A stretch of 40,187 nucleotides of DNA from Desulfobulbaceae bacterium. GTDB lineage: Bacteria > Desulfobacterota > Desulfobulbia > Desulfobulbales > Desulfobulbaceae. A program made the position numbers and the translations under genes. The stretch spans positions 1-40,187 of the forward strand of contig DNUE01000001.1 of assembly GCA_003508005.1 (NCBI GenBank). The letters are read 5' to 3'. Positions 17,061-25,691 of the stretch are shown here, piece by piece. Numbering within the stretch: position 1 is the first letter of the stretch; the number at the start of each line of letters is the position of its first letter. The notes below the pieces were generated by a model. It saw only the letters and a program-made list of their open reading frames with translations. It had not been told where the DNA came from and did no database searches.

Positions 17061-17609
17061 TTACTGGACGGTGCGGAGCAGGCTGATTTTGACCGGTTCC
17101 ACCTGAGCGGGCGGCACGATGATCATGATATGCTTCAGTTCCCTGGCGCGGACGGCCTTGATTCGCTCCAGGAGCAGGTCAAGGCTTTCCGAGGATTTCA
17201 TGTTCCCGTGCACGCTGCCGAGCAGCGGAATGCCGACCCGCGTCACCTTGTCTTCCTCGGTCAACCGGAAGATTTCCTGGTAGGCGCTCTCCACCCATTC
17301 CCGGCGGCTGGTGGGATTCAGATCCAGATCATGGACCACCGCATACCAGCTGGCGCCGTTATGGACAACGGTGCCGGGTATCTTGGCCCGGTCTTTGGTA
17401 AGGATGTTGAGCATGCGGATGGGATGCTCGGGGGTATAGCGCATCACCGGGTCAACGGTGAGCACCAGATGGGTGTCCTCTTCAAAGACCCGGGCATCGA
17501 CCGGCAGGGGATACAGGGTGTTCGGGGCGACCGAGACCTTGACCCCGTTGATGGTGACGTGCCTGGCCTTGCCGCCGAGGAGCAACTTGAATTTCGATTT
17601 GAGGCTCAT
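17061..17609 (-). CDS. Macro-domain-like protein
   Basis: A 182-residue soluble protein whose C-terminal two thirds looks like a divergent macro (Appr-1''-p processing) domain. WYAVVHDLDLNP is followed by WVESAYQEIFRL, then GIPLLGSVHGNM near residues 124-135 (the ribose/phosphate loop of macro domains usually reads PLLGTG.GG), and a closing strand HIMIIVPP. The N-terminal 60 residues (TINGVKVSVAPNTLYPL) are a separate small beta-rich part. Macro domains bind or hydrolyse ADP-ribose or related nucleotides; here the loop is altered, so activity is uncertain. It converges on the GNAT-HDAC-GNAT gene with only 29 bases between stops. No signal peptide is present. The call rests on motif pattern alone. 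Confidence 0.6.
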   Translation of the reverse strand: MSLKSKFKLLLGGKARHVTINGVKVSVAPNTLYPLPVDARVFEEDTHLVLTVDPVMRYTPEHPIRMLNILTKDRAKIPGTVVHNGASWYAVVHDLDLNPTSRREWVESAYQEIFRLTEEDKVTRVGIPLLGSVHGNMKSSESLDLLLERIKAVRARELKHIMIIVPPAQVEPVKISLLRTVQ

Positions 17610-18151
17610 GCCTGGATTGGACAGCTGTTCATTGGTATTCTACCAAAACCAAATTCCCTTGCGGATTCAACCATCTTTATACTGAACCCGGATTTGTTTG
17701 CCCACCAAATTTTTTTATGCCTTCGCTGATGCAGTCTCCACCCTGGAGGAAGCCCGGCCGAGGGATGAGGCAACTTGCTTGGCCAGAGGCAGGGAAATGG
17801 TGCCTTTGAAATACCGGTAGATGGGGTGCAGGCAGGTCGGGCCCGCAGGCCGTGTTGTCAGGCAGAGGCTGGATATTCAGCTAGAGTTGGGTTGTCATCG
17901 GGGACTCTGCCTCAGGGGGCTTGTGCCAAGCCGGTCGGAGTCGGTGCCACTCTGCCCGGGAAGGGGGATCGGGTTGTGCCTGGTTCCCTTTTCATGATTG
18001 CGGCACCCGCTGAATTTTTCATGACCATTTTGCGCAGTAGGAAACCCTGTTCGTCATCCGGGCGGAGAAGCGCTAGGGCAAAACCCGGTCGAACAGGGAG
18101 GTGTATATCGGAATTTTTTAGGATAATCATGCGGTTCCGTTAAAATGAGTC
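17610..18151. other. Intergenic region upstream of the macro-like and zinc-ribbon genes
   Basis: No supported gene is seen. Short frames on both strands lack start signals and family resemblance; one on the - strand (stop near 17724) has a protein-like tail but no start. It may hold degraded coding sequence and the promoter of the macro-like gene. Confidence 0.45.
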
Positions 18152-18181
18152 TTGATTTTTTGTGATAGCGTATGCGATAAT
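18152..18181 (+). promoter_or_regulatory. Candidate promoter of the zinc-ribbon gene
   Basis: TTGATT (18152-18157) and GATAAT (18176-18181) are 18 bases apart. A perfect TATAAT at 18193-18198 lies close by but lacks a good -35 partner. Either could drive the gene at 18252. Confidence 0.4.
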
Positions 18182-18251
18182 AACAACATTACTATAATAC
18201 ACATTGCCCAGTTCTGTTTTTTGTTAACTCCTTTCAAGCAAGGCGAGAATT

Positions 18252-18911
18252 ATGCGTTGTCCCAAGTGCAACTTTGTTTCGTATGATTTGCTGGAAACCT
18301 GTGTCAAGTGCGGGAAACATATCGGCTCGGCTTCCAAAGAATTGCAGGGCACGGTTGCCAGTATTTCCCCCCCGCCCTTTCTCCACTTTGGAGATGCTGG
18401 ATCCGAAGAGGAAGCTGTTCGCGGCGGCGGGGCAGAATCTGAAGTGGCATTTGACCTGGGCGGCGAAGAGGAGACGGTTATCGACCTTGGTGCGGAGGAG
18501 GGCTCTTCCCCGGCTGCTGGTGGGCTGGACCTGGTCATGGAGGAAACCGCTGCGGAGCAGGTGAACCTGGGTGGTCCTGTTGAAGAAGAGGTGGTGAAGG
18601 AGGAAGCCGTTTTTTCCTTGCCGGCGGAGGAGCCGCAGGCCGCGGGTTTTGAAATTTCCGATTTGGCGCCGCGGCAGGAAGCTGCCAAACCAGTTGAGGA
18701 AGCGATGGTGCCGGAGCCTGAATTTGCTGCAGCTGAGGAGCAGCCGCCCACGGAAGCGCCTACCGGGCTGGGTCTGGCGGACCTGAAGGTGGAAGGGATT
18801 GACCTGGAGTCGGTGCCTGCCAAGGGCAAATTGATGTCTGCCGTTAAGACCGGTACCGCCTTGGATGAGTTTGACATCGATTTGAAGGATCTGCTCTCCA
18901 GAAAAAAATAA
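18252..18911 (+). CDS. Zinc-ribbon protein with long acidic tail
   Basis: The 219-residue protein starts with a zinc ribbon: C3-x2-C6 and C17-x2-C20 (MRCPKC then CVKCGK). The remainder is highly acidic and low in complexity, rich in Glu, Ala, Pro and Gly, and probably disordered, ending in a conserved-looking FDIDLKDLLSRKK. No membrane segment is seen. Such N-terminal zinc-ribbon proteins with acidic tails occur in Desulfobacterota-like genomes without known function; protein-protein interaction is a reasonable guess only. It is a single-gene unit, with a candidate promoter upstream and a terminator 37 bases downstream. Confidence 0.8.
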   Translation: MRCPKCNFVSYDLLETCVKCGKHIGSASKELQGTVASISPPPFLHFGDAGSEEEAVRGGGAESEVAFDLGGEEETVIDLGAEEGSSPAAGGLDLVMEETAAEQVNLGGPVEEEVVKEEAVFSLPAEEPQAAGFEISDLAPRQEAAKPVEEAMVPEPEFAAAEEQPPTEAPTGLGLADLKVEGIDLESVPAKGKLMSAVKTGTALDEFDIDLKDLLSRKK

Positions 18912-18948
18912 GAAACCGCGCTTGGTCTGCGGGAATATGACGACCCTC

Positions 18949-18978
18949 TGACCCTCCCGGGGCAGGGGTCATTTTTTT
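18949..18978 (+). terminator. Rho-independent terminator after the zinc-ribbon gene
   Basis: TGACCC (18949-18954) pairs with GGGTCA (18966-18971), followed by seven T residues (18972-18978). It lies 37 bases after the stop codon. Confidence 0.85.
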
Positions 18979-19258
18979 GAGGGCGATACCATAATCCCCA
19001 GCCGCTGCGCCGCATCCTTTCGGATCTTCCTCGTTGTTTTTTTTGCTCAGCCATCCTCTATGAAGTCAATTGTCGCGATTATCCTGGATTGGAAGAGATA
19101 TACGTTACCATCTGCGTACTTCTCCTTGACACTATTTTTCATTCCTGGTACTAATTATAAGTTTTACCCTGCGTGATAAAACTCCGGAGGATTTTCCCTT
19201 TTCGCCGACACCAGCGGAATTGTGTCCGCCATGAGGCGGGGAAGGACAATATTTTTCC
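18979..19258. other. Intergenic sequence before tRNA-Phe
   Basis: No gene is seen. It includes a TTGACA at 19126-19131 in an AT-rich setting, but the bases 17-20 positions downstream match a -10 element poorly. Confidence 0.5.
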
Positions 19259-19288
19259 TTGACTGGCTGCTCCGGAGTAGGCTAATAA
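19259..19288 (+). promoter_or_regulatory. Candidate promoter of tRNA-Phe
   Basis: TTGACT (19259-19264) is followed after 18 bases by TAATAA (19283-19288). Transcription would start about 10 bases before the mature tRNA 5' end at 19307, a typical arrangement for a single tRNA gene. The -10 match is only moderate. Confidence 0.4.
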
Positions 19289-19306
19289 GCAGCTTTCAGC
19301 TCAGGT

Positions 19307-19382
<76 letters not shown>

Positions 19383-19394
19383 TTTTTTGCTTTG

Positions 19395-19428
19395 AAGGAG
19401 TTGCAGAGCACACTGTAACTCCTTTTTT
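19395..19428 (+). terminator. Rho-independent terminator after tRNA-Phe
   Basis: A 12-bp stem (19395-19406 with 19413-19424, one G-T wobble) with a 6-base loop is followed by a T run to 19428. Confidence 0.93.
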
Positions 19429-19510
19429 ATTTATATGTTCTTGATGAGGCTCTTGAGCTGCCGGCAACGGAAAAGGATTCGTCCGGCGGAATGATATCGA
19501 GGTAAGCGTA

Positions 19511-21595
19511 ATGAAAAAAGATTTACAAAAGGTTCGCAACATCGGGATCAGCGCCCATATTGACTCGGGCAAAACGACGCTGACGGAGCGGATTCTGTTT
19601 TACACCCAGCGGATCCATGCCATTCATGAGGTCCGCGGCAAGGACGGCGTCGGCGCCACCATGGATTCTATGGAACTGGAAAAGGAGCGCGGCATTACCA
19701 TCCAGTCCGCCGCCACCTACTGCAGCTGGAAGGACTTTGACATCAATATCATCGACACCCCTGGCCATGTCGACTTCACCATCGAGGTGGAGCGGGCCCT
19801 GCGGGTGCTCGACGGTGCCGTGCTGATCCTCTGCTCGGTCGGCGGCGTTCAATCCCAGAGCATTACCGTCAATCGGCAGATGACCCGCTACAAGGTCCCC
19901 CGCATCGCCTTCATCAACAAGTGTGACCGGACCGGCGCCAATCCGAATCGGGTTACCCAGCAACTGCGCGATAAGCTGGGGCTCAATGCCGTCATGCTGC
20001 AGCTGCCTATCGGCCTGGAAAGCGACATGGAGGGGTTGATCGATCTGGTGACCATGAAGGCCGTCTATTTCGACGGGGACCAGGGTGAAAAGGTCCGGTA
20101 CGAGGAAATTCCCGAACACCTGCGGGCTGATGCCGAGGCAAAGCGGGAAGAAATGCTGGACGCGGTCTCCATGTTTTCCGATGAACTCATGGAGGTGATC
20201 CTCGAGGAAGGGACTCCCAGCGTGGAGACGATCAATGCGGCCATCCGCCGCGGGACGCTCAGCCTGCAGCTTACCCCGGTCATGATCGGTTCGGCCTACA
20301 AGAACAAGGGAGTACAGAAATTGCTGGATGCGGTCAATGCCTACCTTCCCAGCCCGACCGATGTTGAAAACACCGCCCTGGACCTGGATAAGGGCGAGGC
20401 CGAGATCGTGGTCACCAACAACCCGGCTGATTCGCTGATCGCCCTGGCCTTCAAGTTGGAAGAAGGCCGTTACGGACAGTTGACTTATGTCCGTACCTAC
20501 CAGGGTGAAATCAAGAAAGGCGATACCATCGTCAATTCCCGCACCGGCAAGAAGGTGAAGGTGGGCCGCCTTGTGCGCATGCACGCCGATCAGATGGAGG
20601 AAATCGAAGAGGCCGGCTCCGGGGACATCATCGCCCTGTTCGGCATCGACTGCGCCTCCGGCGATACCTTCTGCGCCGACAGTATCAATGTCTCCATGAG
20701 CTCTATGCACGTCCCGGTCCCGGTTATCTCCCTGGCCATCAAGCCGGTGGACAACAAGGCCCAGGTCAACATGTCCAAGGCCCTGAACCGCTTCAGCAAG
20801 GAAGACCCGACGTTCAAGACCTTTGTTGACCATGAGACCAACGAGACCATCATTTCTGGCATGGGCGAACTGCACCTGGATGTGTATATCGAGCGGATGA
20901 AGCGCGAGTACAAGGCCGAGGTGGAGGTGGGTGCGCCGCGGGTTGCCTTCCGCGAGACCATCACCCAGCGCGCCGACTTCAACTACACTCACAAGAAGCA
21001 GACCGGCGGCTCAGGTCAGTTCGGGCGAGTTGCCGGTTATCTGGAGCCTCTGGAAGAGGGTGAATACGAATTTGTCGATGCCATTGTGGGCGGGTCGATT
21101 CCCCGGGAATTTATTTCGTCCTGCGACAAGGGTTTTCAGAAGTCCCTGGACAAGGGAAAGCTCACCGGCTCGCCCATTACCGGCGTCCGGGTGGTCATCA
21201 ACGACGGCAGCTCCCATGCGGTGGACTCCTCGGATATCGCCTTCCAGCTGGCGGCCATCGGCGGCTTCAAAGAAGGGTTCAGCAAGGCGGGCCCGGTGAT
21301 CATGGAGCCGATCATGAAGGTGGCCGTCGAGGGTCCGTCGGAGTTCCAGGGCGCGGTCATGGGCAGCATCAATCAGCGTCGCGGCATCATTGTCGGAACC
21401 TTTGAAGAGGGCAATTATACGGTGGTGGAGGCCGAGGTTCCTCTGTCCGAGATGTTCGGCTATTCGACGGTCCTGCGCTCCCTGACCCAGGGCAAGGCGG
21501 AGTTCACCATGGAGTTCTCCACCTACAAACAGGTGCCTAGAAGCGTATCCGAGGAACTGATGAAGGCCTACGAGCAGGAAAAGAAAAATAAATAG
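19511..21595 (+). CDS. fusA: Elongation factor G, spd/mitochondrial EF-G1-like
   Basis: Translational GTPase of 694 residues that drives ribosome translocation. G motifs are present: P-loop AHIDSGKTT (residues 15-23), DTPGHVDF, and NKCD. Domains II to V follow, with GGSGQFGRV in domain IV and a C-terminal FGYSTVLRSLTQGKAEF. The segment EVRGKDGVGATMDSMELEKE, followed by RGITIQSAAT, is typical of the EF-G1 subfamily shared by spirochaetes, planctomycetes, Deltaproteobacteria and mitochondria (spdEFG1/mtEFG1), rather than the common bacterial form in str operons. Its position here, alone after a tRNA gene with no rpsL, rpsG or tuf nearby, fits that class. The start has GAGGTAA upstream. The organism may encode a second EF-G elsewhere. 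Confidence 0.95.
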   Translation: MKKDLQKVRNIGISAHIDSGKTTLTERILFYTQRIHAIHEVRGKDGVGATMDSMELEKERGITIQSAATYCSWKDFDINIIDTPGHVDFTIEVERALRVLDGAVLILCSVGGVQSQSITVNRQMTRYKVPRIAFINKCDRTGANPNRVTQQLRDKLGLNAVMLQLPIGLESDMEGLIDLVTMKAVYFDGDQGEKVRYEEIPEHLRADAEAKREEMLDAVSMFSDELMEVILEEGTPSVETINAAIRRGTLSLQLTPVMIGSAYKNKGVQKLLDAVNAYLPSPTDVENTALDLDKGEAEIVVTNNPADSLIALAFKLEEGRYGQLTYVRTYQGEIKKGDTIVNSRTGKKVKVGRLVRMHADQMEEIEEAGSGDIIALFGIDCASGDTFCADSINVSMSSMHVPVPVISLAIKPVDNKAQVNMSKALNRFSKEDPTFKTFVDHETNETIISGMGELHLDVYIERMKREYKAEVEVGAPRVAFRETITQRADFNYTHKKQTGGSGQFGRVAGYLEPLEEGEYEFVDAIVGGSIPREFISSCDKGFQKSLDKGKLTGSPITGVRVVINDGSSHAVDSSDIAFQLAAIGGFKEGFSKAGPVIMEPIMKVAVEGPSEFQGAVMGSINQRRGIIVGTFEEGNYTVVEAEVPLSEMFGYSTVLRSLTQGKAEFTMEFSTYKQVPRSVSEELMKAYEQEKKNK

Positions 21596-21655
21596 ACTGC
21601 GGCCGGCACGCGCGATACAGTAATTTCAACACAGATTTATATATGGGGTGGAACA

Positions 21656-22351
21656 ATGGGATATGAGCAACTGGCCAATAAGAACCCGCTGCGGATTCTG
21701 AAAATAGGGAAAGAAGGCGCAAATGAACTGGGCCTGATCATGGCCAGGGCAGGGCTTGGCAAAACCGCTCTCTTGGTGCAGATTGCGCTGGACGCAATCC
21801 TGCTCGGCAACAGGGTCATCCATGTCAGCATCGGCCAGTCCATTGAAAAGACCCGTACCTGGTATGACGATATCCTGCGCCATATCCTGCAGGCGCACAG
21901 CATCACCCGGCCGCACGAGCTCATCGACATGGTGCAGCGCCACCGGATGATCATGACCTTCAAGGAAGCCTCCTTCAACCGGGCGCGGCTGGAGGAGCGC
22001 CTGAACGACCTGATCATGCAGGATATTTTCAAGCCCAACTGTCTGGTCATCGACGGATTTGATTTTGAAGGCACGGACCGCGCCGCTATTGAGAACATCA
22101 AGGAGATGGCCGAGACCATGAGCCTGCAGGTCTGGTTTTCGGCCACCTGCCACCGCGAAGACAAGCGGTTCTCCTCTGCCGGGGTTCCGGCTCCGTGCCA
22201 CGAGGTGGATGACCTGTTCGGCACGGTGATCGTGATCAAACCCGAGGAAAACAAAATTCGGCTCAACCTCATCAAGAATCGGGGCGAGGTGCAGACCACC
22301 GACGCCGGTCTCGACCTTGACCCCACCACCATGATGATCAAGAAAAGCTGA
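21656..22351 (+). CDS. P-loop ATPase, RecA/DnaB-like, function unknown
   Basis: A 231-residue cytoplasmic protein with a Walker A motif ARAGLGKT (residues 30-37) preceded by a strand ELGLIM, and a Walker B-like strand NCLVIDGFD near residue 132. The later segment VWFSATCH could be the sensor strand, and DDLFGTVIVIKPEENKIRL resembles the closing strands of RecA/KaiC-type ATPase domains. No DNA-binding or oligomerisation extension is visible. Close paralogues of this type are usually annotated as hypothetical cytoplasmic proteins. It lies 60 bases after fusA, with GGGGTGG upstream of the ATG, and 95 bases before hisA. No role can be inferred beyond ATP binding. Confidence 0.8.
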   Translation: MGYEQLANKNPLRILKIGKEGANELGLIMARAGLGKTALLVQIALDAILLGNRVIHVSIGQSIEKTRTWYDDILRHILQAHSITRPHELIDMVQRHRMIMTFKEASFNRARLEERLNDLIMQDIFKPNCLVIDGFDFEGTDRAAIENIKEMAETMSLQVWFSATCHREDKRFSSAGVPAPCHEVDDLFGTVIVIKPEENKIRLNLIKNRGEVQTTDAGLDLDPTTMMIKKS

Positions 22352-22446
22352 GCGCTGCTGCATGGGAATCTGGACAAGACATTGCGCCCTCTCTCTGCCG
22401 GGCTCTGCCGTCCAGGCTCCGGGAGCATCGCCGCGAAGACGCCGCC

Positions 22447-23232
22447 ATGCGTTTCCGCCCCTGTATTGACCTGCACGGCGGCAGGGTCAAGCAGATAGTC
22501 GGCTCGACCCTGCAGCACGCCGGCGCCGAGGCCCTGCGCACCAATTTTACCTCGGATCTGCCCCCCTCTTATTACGCCATCCTCTACCGGGAAGATAACC
22601 TTCCCGGCGGCCATGTGATCATGCTTGGCCGGGGCAACGAGTCCGCCGCCTTGGAGGCCCTGCGGGCCTGGCCCTGCGGCCTGCAGCTTGGCGGCGGCAT
22701 CACCCTGGACAACGCGGCCTGGTGGCTTGAGCAAGGGGCGTCCCACGTGATCGTCACCTCCCATGTCTTTCATGACGGCCTCCTCGATGAGGAGCGGCTG
22801 GGCCGCCTTGTGGAGCGGGTCGGGCGGGAGCGGCTGGTGCTCGATCTGAGCTGCCGCTGGCGGGAAGACGGCTATTACGTGGTGACCGACCTTTGGCAGA
22901 GGTTCACCTCCCTGCAGGTGTCCGGCCCGACCCTCGCCCGCCTGGCCGAGTTTTGCGACGAGTTCCTCGTACATGCCGTGGATGTGGAAGGCAAGTGCAT
23001 GGGTGTCGACGACAGGCTGATCCGCCTGCTGGCCGAGTATGTGACCATCCCCACGACCTATGCCGGCGGGGTGGCCAGCATGGCCGATCTGGAACTGATC
23101 CGCGACGCGGGTCAGGGCCGGCTGGATGTCACCGTGGGCAGCGCCCTGGATGTTTTCGGGGGCAGCGGCCTGACCTATGCCGAAGTCGTCGCCTTTCACC
23201 GGCGGCAGGGAGAGGCGGGAACAGGCCGATGA
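22447..23232 (+). CDS. hisA: HisA of the eukaryotic (HIS6) type
   Basis: The enzyme isomerises ProFAR to PRFAR in histidine synthesis. The 261-residue sequence follows the eukaryotic/HIS6 branch rather than standard bacterial HisA. It has RPCIDLHGGRVKQIVGSTL at the start, GGHVIMLGRGNESAALEAL, CGLQLGGGI, GASHVIVTSHVF, VLDLSCRWR, and DEFLVHAVDVEGKCMGVD, ending with TYAGGV and DVTVGSALDVFGG. These blocks closely match yeast and plant HIS6. It is a (beta/alpha)8 barrel with the first catalytic Asp in CIDLH and the second probably in HAVDVEG. No other his gene is nearby. The next gene overlaps its stop by ATGA. No clear ribosome site precedes the ATG at 22447, but homology fixes the start. Confidence 0.9.
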   Translation: MRFRPCIDLHGGRVKQIVGSTLQHAGAEALRTNFTSDLPPSYYAILYREDNLPGGHVIMLGRGNESAALEALRAWPCGLQLGGGITLDNAAWWLEQGASHVIVTSHVFHDGLLDEERLGRLVERVGRERLVLDLSCRWREDGYYVVTDLWQRFTSLQVSGPTLARLAEFCDEFLVHAVDVEGKCMGVDDRLIRLLAEYVTIPTTYAGGVASMADLELIRDAGQGRLDVTVGSALDVFGGSGLTYAEVVAFHRRQGEAGTGR

Positions 23233-23417
23233 GCGGGCAGGGCGAGGAGGGCAGGGTCGCATCTGAGTTGGCGGCAGAGGTTAAACTTTTTGTCCCGGAA
23301 GACATGTACCGGGCCTTTCAGCGCTGTGTCTGGGTGCTGATCAACGAGAGCGGCCGGGACCAGCGCGACATCATGCGCGAGGTCATTCGCGACTTTCTGG
23401 TCAAGCACGGCTGCTGA
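23229..23417 (+). CDS. Small 62-aa protein, ribbon-helix-helix-like
   Basis: A 62-residue protein starting at an ATG that overlaps the hisA stop by four bases. After a short acidic lead it has a beta-strand-like EVKLFVPEDMYRAF and two helices (QRCVWVLINE and RDQRDIMREVIRDFLVKHG). That is the size and order of a ribbon-helix-helix or similar small DNA-binding fold, but no diagnostic motif proves it. Translational coupling to hisA indicates co-expression. The radical SAM gene begins about 15 bases downstream. Longer frames that read back into hisA are out-of-frame artefacts. Confidence 0.65.
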   Translation: MSGQGEEGRVASELAAEVKLFVPEDMYRAFQRCVWVLINESGRDQRDIMREVIRDFLVKHGC

Positions 23418-23432
23418 GCAGGGAAGATGGCG

Positions 23433-25067
23433 ATGGGTGAAATCAAGAGAGTCCTTCTCCTCTATACCGACCCGTATTACCTGGTTAAGCAGGTATACCC
23501 TTACGGCCTGGATCTGCTTGCGACAAGGCTCAGGCAGGAGGGAATCGAGGTGAGGATCGAGTACGCCTTTTTGCCGAGTGCGGATCCGGCGGCCAACTTG
23601 TCGAGAACGGCTGCCGAGTACTGTCCTGATCTGGTCGGCCTGGGCATTCGCAACATCGACACCTGCATGGCGTGCGAGGACTTTGGTGACGTGTCCGGCG
23701 AGGGGTATCGGTCGTTTTTTTTCCTCCCCATGATTAGGGCGGCGGCAGATGCGGTCCGCGAGGTGCTGCCCGGCGTTCCGATCATCTGCGGGGGCGGCGG
23801 CTTCACCGTCGCACCGCGGCAGCTGCTCGATTACCTGGATGTCGGCTTCGGGGTTGCAGGAGAGGGAGAGGCGGTCCTGAGCTCCTTCGTGCAGGCTTGG
23901 CCGGACCAGGAACGAATTGCGCAAATACCGGGACTCGTTATCCGGAGTGAAAGGCGGTTCACTGAAAATCCCAGGGGAAAGTTTGCTTTTCCAAGATTGC
24001 CCATGCCGGCTCGTGACCCTGGATTTCGCCATGCGTACGAGTCGATGGGCTTGCCGGTTCGCGTCAAGCGCGGCTGCAACCAGGCCTGCAACTTCTGCGT
24101 GGAGCCTCTCATTGAGGGCAGAACGTTTATCTACCGCGATATTCCGGACGTCATTCAGGAGTTGCGGACCGCGGCAAGCATGGACGGGGTCACCAAGGTT
24201 TTTTTTGTGGACACGGAGTTCAATGTCCCGGACCTCGATTATGCCACGTCGCTCGTGCAGGGCCTGCTGACGGAGGGCCTGCATTCCCGTTTCCGCTTCG
24301 CCTCCCAGTTTTTGCCGCGGCCGTTTACGAAAGATTTTGCACTGCTGCTGGCCAAAGCCGGATTCTCGGTGATCCTCACCTGCACCAGCTTCGCTGACGA
24401 GGTGCTCGATGCCTCGGGCGTATCCTATCGCGAAACGGACATCGTAAATGCCCTTGCTCTGTGCGCCGAACACGGTATCGACGCCACGGTCGATCTTATC
24501 TTCGGCCTGCCCGGCGAGACGTGGGAGACGGTCGACCACAGCATCCGGCGCATGAACGATTTGCCTGCAACATCCCTGCGACGCTATGAATACACGGTGG
24601 GGGCACGGGTTTATCCCGGCACGCCATTGGCGAGGAGAATTGCCGAGGACGGGGGCCGTAACGTTTACGGCAACCCGACCCCTGAACTGCTTGAGCTGTG
24701 CTTTTATTGCGTTCCGGCCCCGCCCCTCGAATTGAAAGGATATGTGGATGCCCGCGTCCCCTCGCCCATGCGCTTCGACAACGAGCTGTCCGAGTCCTTG
24801 CGGGCGCGCCTAGCCGTTGGCTATCTGGCCGACCATGGCCGCTACGTTGAGGCCTACGAAGAGTTCCTGTCGCTTTCCTTGCCGGACAAGTCCGCCGTCT
24901 TCGACTATTTCTTCCGCCTGCTGGCGAACAGCGGCCATGCTGGCACGGCGTGCCTGGCTGCCGAGAACCTGCGGCAGGTTATCGACGAGTCGGATAGTCC
25001 GGCCTTTCGAGATCAGGCTGGTGTCATCGACTATTACCTGGCCATTCTCCGCCGGGCGGGGTTCTGA
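23433..25067 (+). CDS. Radical SAM protein with N-terminal B12-binding-like domain
   Basis: A 544-residue protein of the cobalamin-binding radical SAM type. Residues about 1-170 form a Rossmann-like B12-binding region (RVLLLYTDPYYL start, GLGIRNIDT, PIICGGGGFTVAP, GVAGEGEAV) that lacks the DxHxxG base-off motif. The radical SAM core begins at RVKRGC with C215-x3-C219-x2-C222, followed by KVFFVDTEFNV and DLIFGLPGETWETV. The C-terminal 130 residues are helical and unassigned. Enzymes of this plan carry out methylations, ring formations or other C-H chemistry; the substrate here is unknown. The ATG at 23433 is favoured over the ATG at 23427 because AGGGA lies 8 bases upstream. It may share a transcript with hisA and the 62-aa gene. 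Confidence 0.88.
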   Translation: MGEIKRVLLLYTDPYYLVKQVYPYGLDLLATRLRQEGIEVRIEYAFLPSADPAANLSRTAAEYCPDLVGLGIRNIDTCMACEDFGDVSGEGYRSFFFLPMIRAAADAVREVLPGVPIICGGGGFTVAPRQLLDYLDVGFGVAGEGEAVLSSFVQAWPDQERIAQIPGLVIRSERRFTENPRGKFAFPRLPMPARDPGFRHAYESMGLPVRVKRGCNQACNFCVEPLIEGRTFIYRDIPDVIQELRTAASMDGVTKVFFVDTEFNVPDLDYATSLVQGLLTEGLHSRFRFASQFLPRPFTKDFALLLAKAGFSVILTCTSFADEVLDASGVSYRETDIVNALALCAEHGIDATVDLIFGLPGETWETVDHSIRRMNDLPATSLRRYEYTVGARVYPGTPLARRIAEDGGRNVYGNPTPELLELCFYCVPAPPLELKGYVDARVPSPMRFDNELSESLRARLAVGYLADHGRYVEAYEEFLSLSLPDKSAVFDYFFRLLANSGHAGTACLAAENLRQVIDESDSPAFRDQAGVIDYYLAILRRAGF

Positions 25068-25355
25068 AGAAGGGGTCGGCGAACGCCGAGGCGCTCAGGG
25101 TTCCGTTCATCTTTTTGTTGCTGTCCACGATGGAAAGAAGGTGATAAGAGGTGGACATCCTGCTATGATTGATTTCCAGTTGCTGCTGTCCGGGATGCGG
25201 AAAATGTGACCCTACGTCCCTTGAAAATATCGGGGAAAACGGCGGGCCAACCAAAGAAATCGGATTCCCATCGGGATAAAGGGAAAGAGTTGTAGAGTCA
25301 AGCCGTGCGCATGTTCTTGAACCGGAATTACCATTAAGTACGAATGGGGAATGGC

Positions 25356-25691
25356 ATGAAAAAGAACACAAGTGATTCAGTCGACGAAGTAATGAAAAAA
25401 GCCAACCAGGGAGATGCCGCTGCGCAGTATACTCTTGGCGCTTTGTACAAGAATGGTGAAGGGGTAGAGCAGAATTACCAGGAAGCCTTGAAATGGTATA
25501 CGAAATCCGCCGACCAGGGATTTGCTGATGCCCAGGTTATTCTCGGCGCAATGCACTATGCCGGTCAGGGGGTAGGGCAGGATAAGGTCATGGCGTTTGC
25601 ATGGTGGTCGAAAGCCGCCCTGCAGGGAAATGAAGCGGCGAAAAAGAGCTTGAATATGCTTTGCGCTGAAAGTCCATGGATATGCAAATAA
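25356..25691 (+). CDS. Short Sel1-repeat protein
   Basis: A protein of 111 residues (115 if the ATG at 25344 is used) built mainly of two Sel1-like repeats: AAAQYTLGALYKNGEGV..N and ADAQVILGAMHYAGQGVGQD, each with the AxxxLGxxYxxGxGV pattern and an adjacent AxxWxxKAAxQG. Sel1 repeats form helical solenoids that mediate protein contacts. There is no signal peptide, so it is probably cytoplasmic. The second ATG is preferred because GGGGA lies five bases before it. It stands alone in an AT-richer region and a terminator follows 105 bases downstream. Confidence 0.85.
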   Translation: MKKNTSDSVDEVMKKANQGDAAAQYTLGALYKNGEGVEQNYQEALKWYTKSADQGFADAQVILGAMHYAGQGVGQDKVMAFAWWSKAALQGNEAAKKSLNMLCAESPWICK

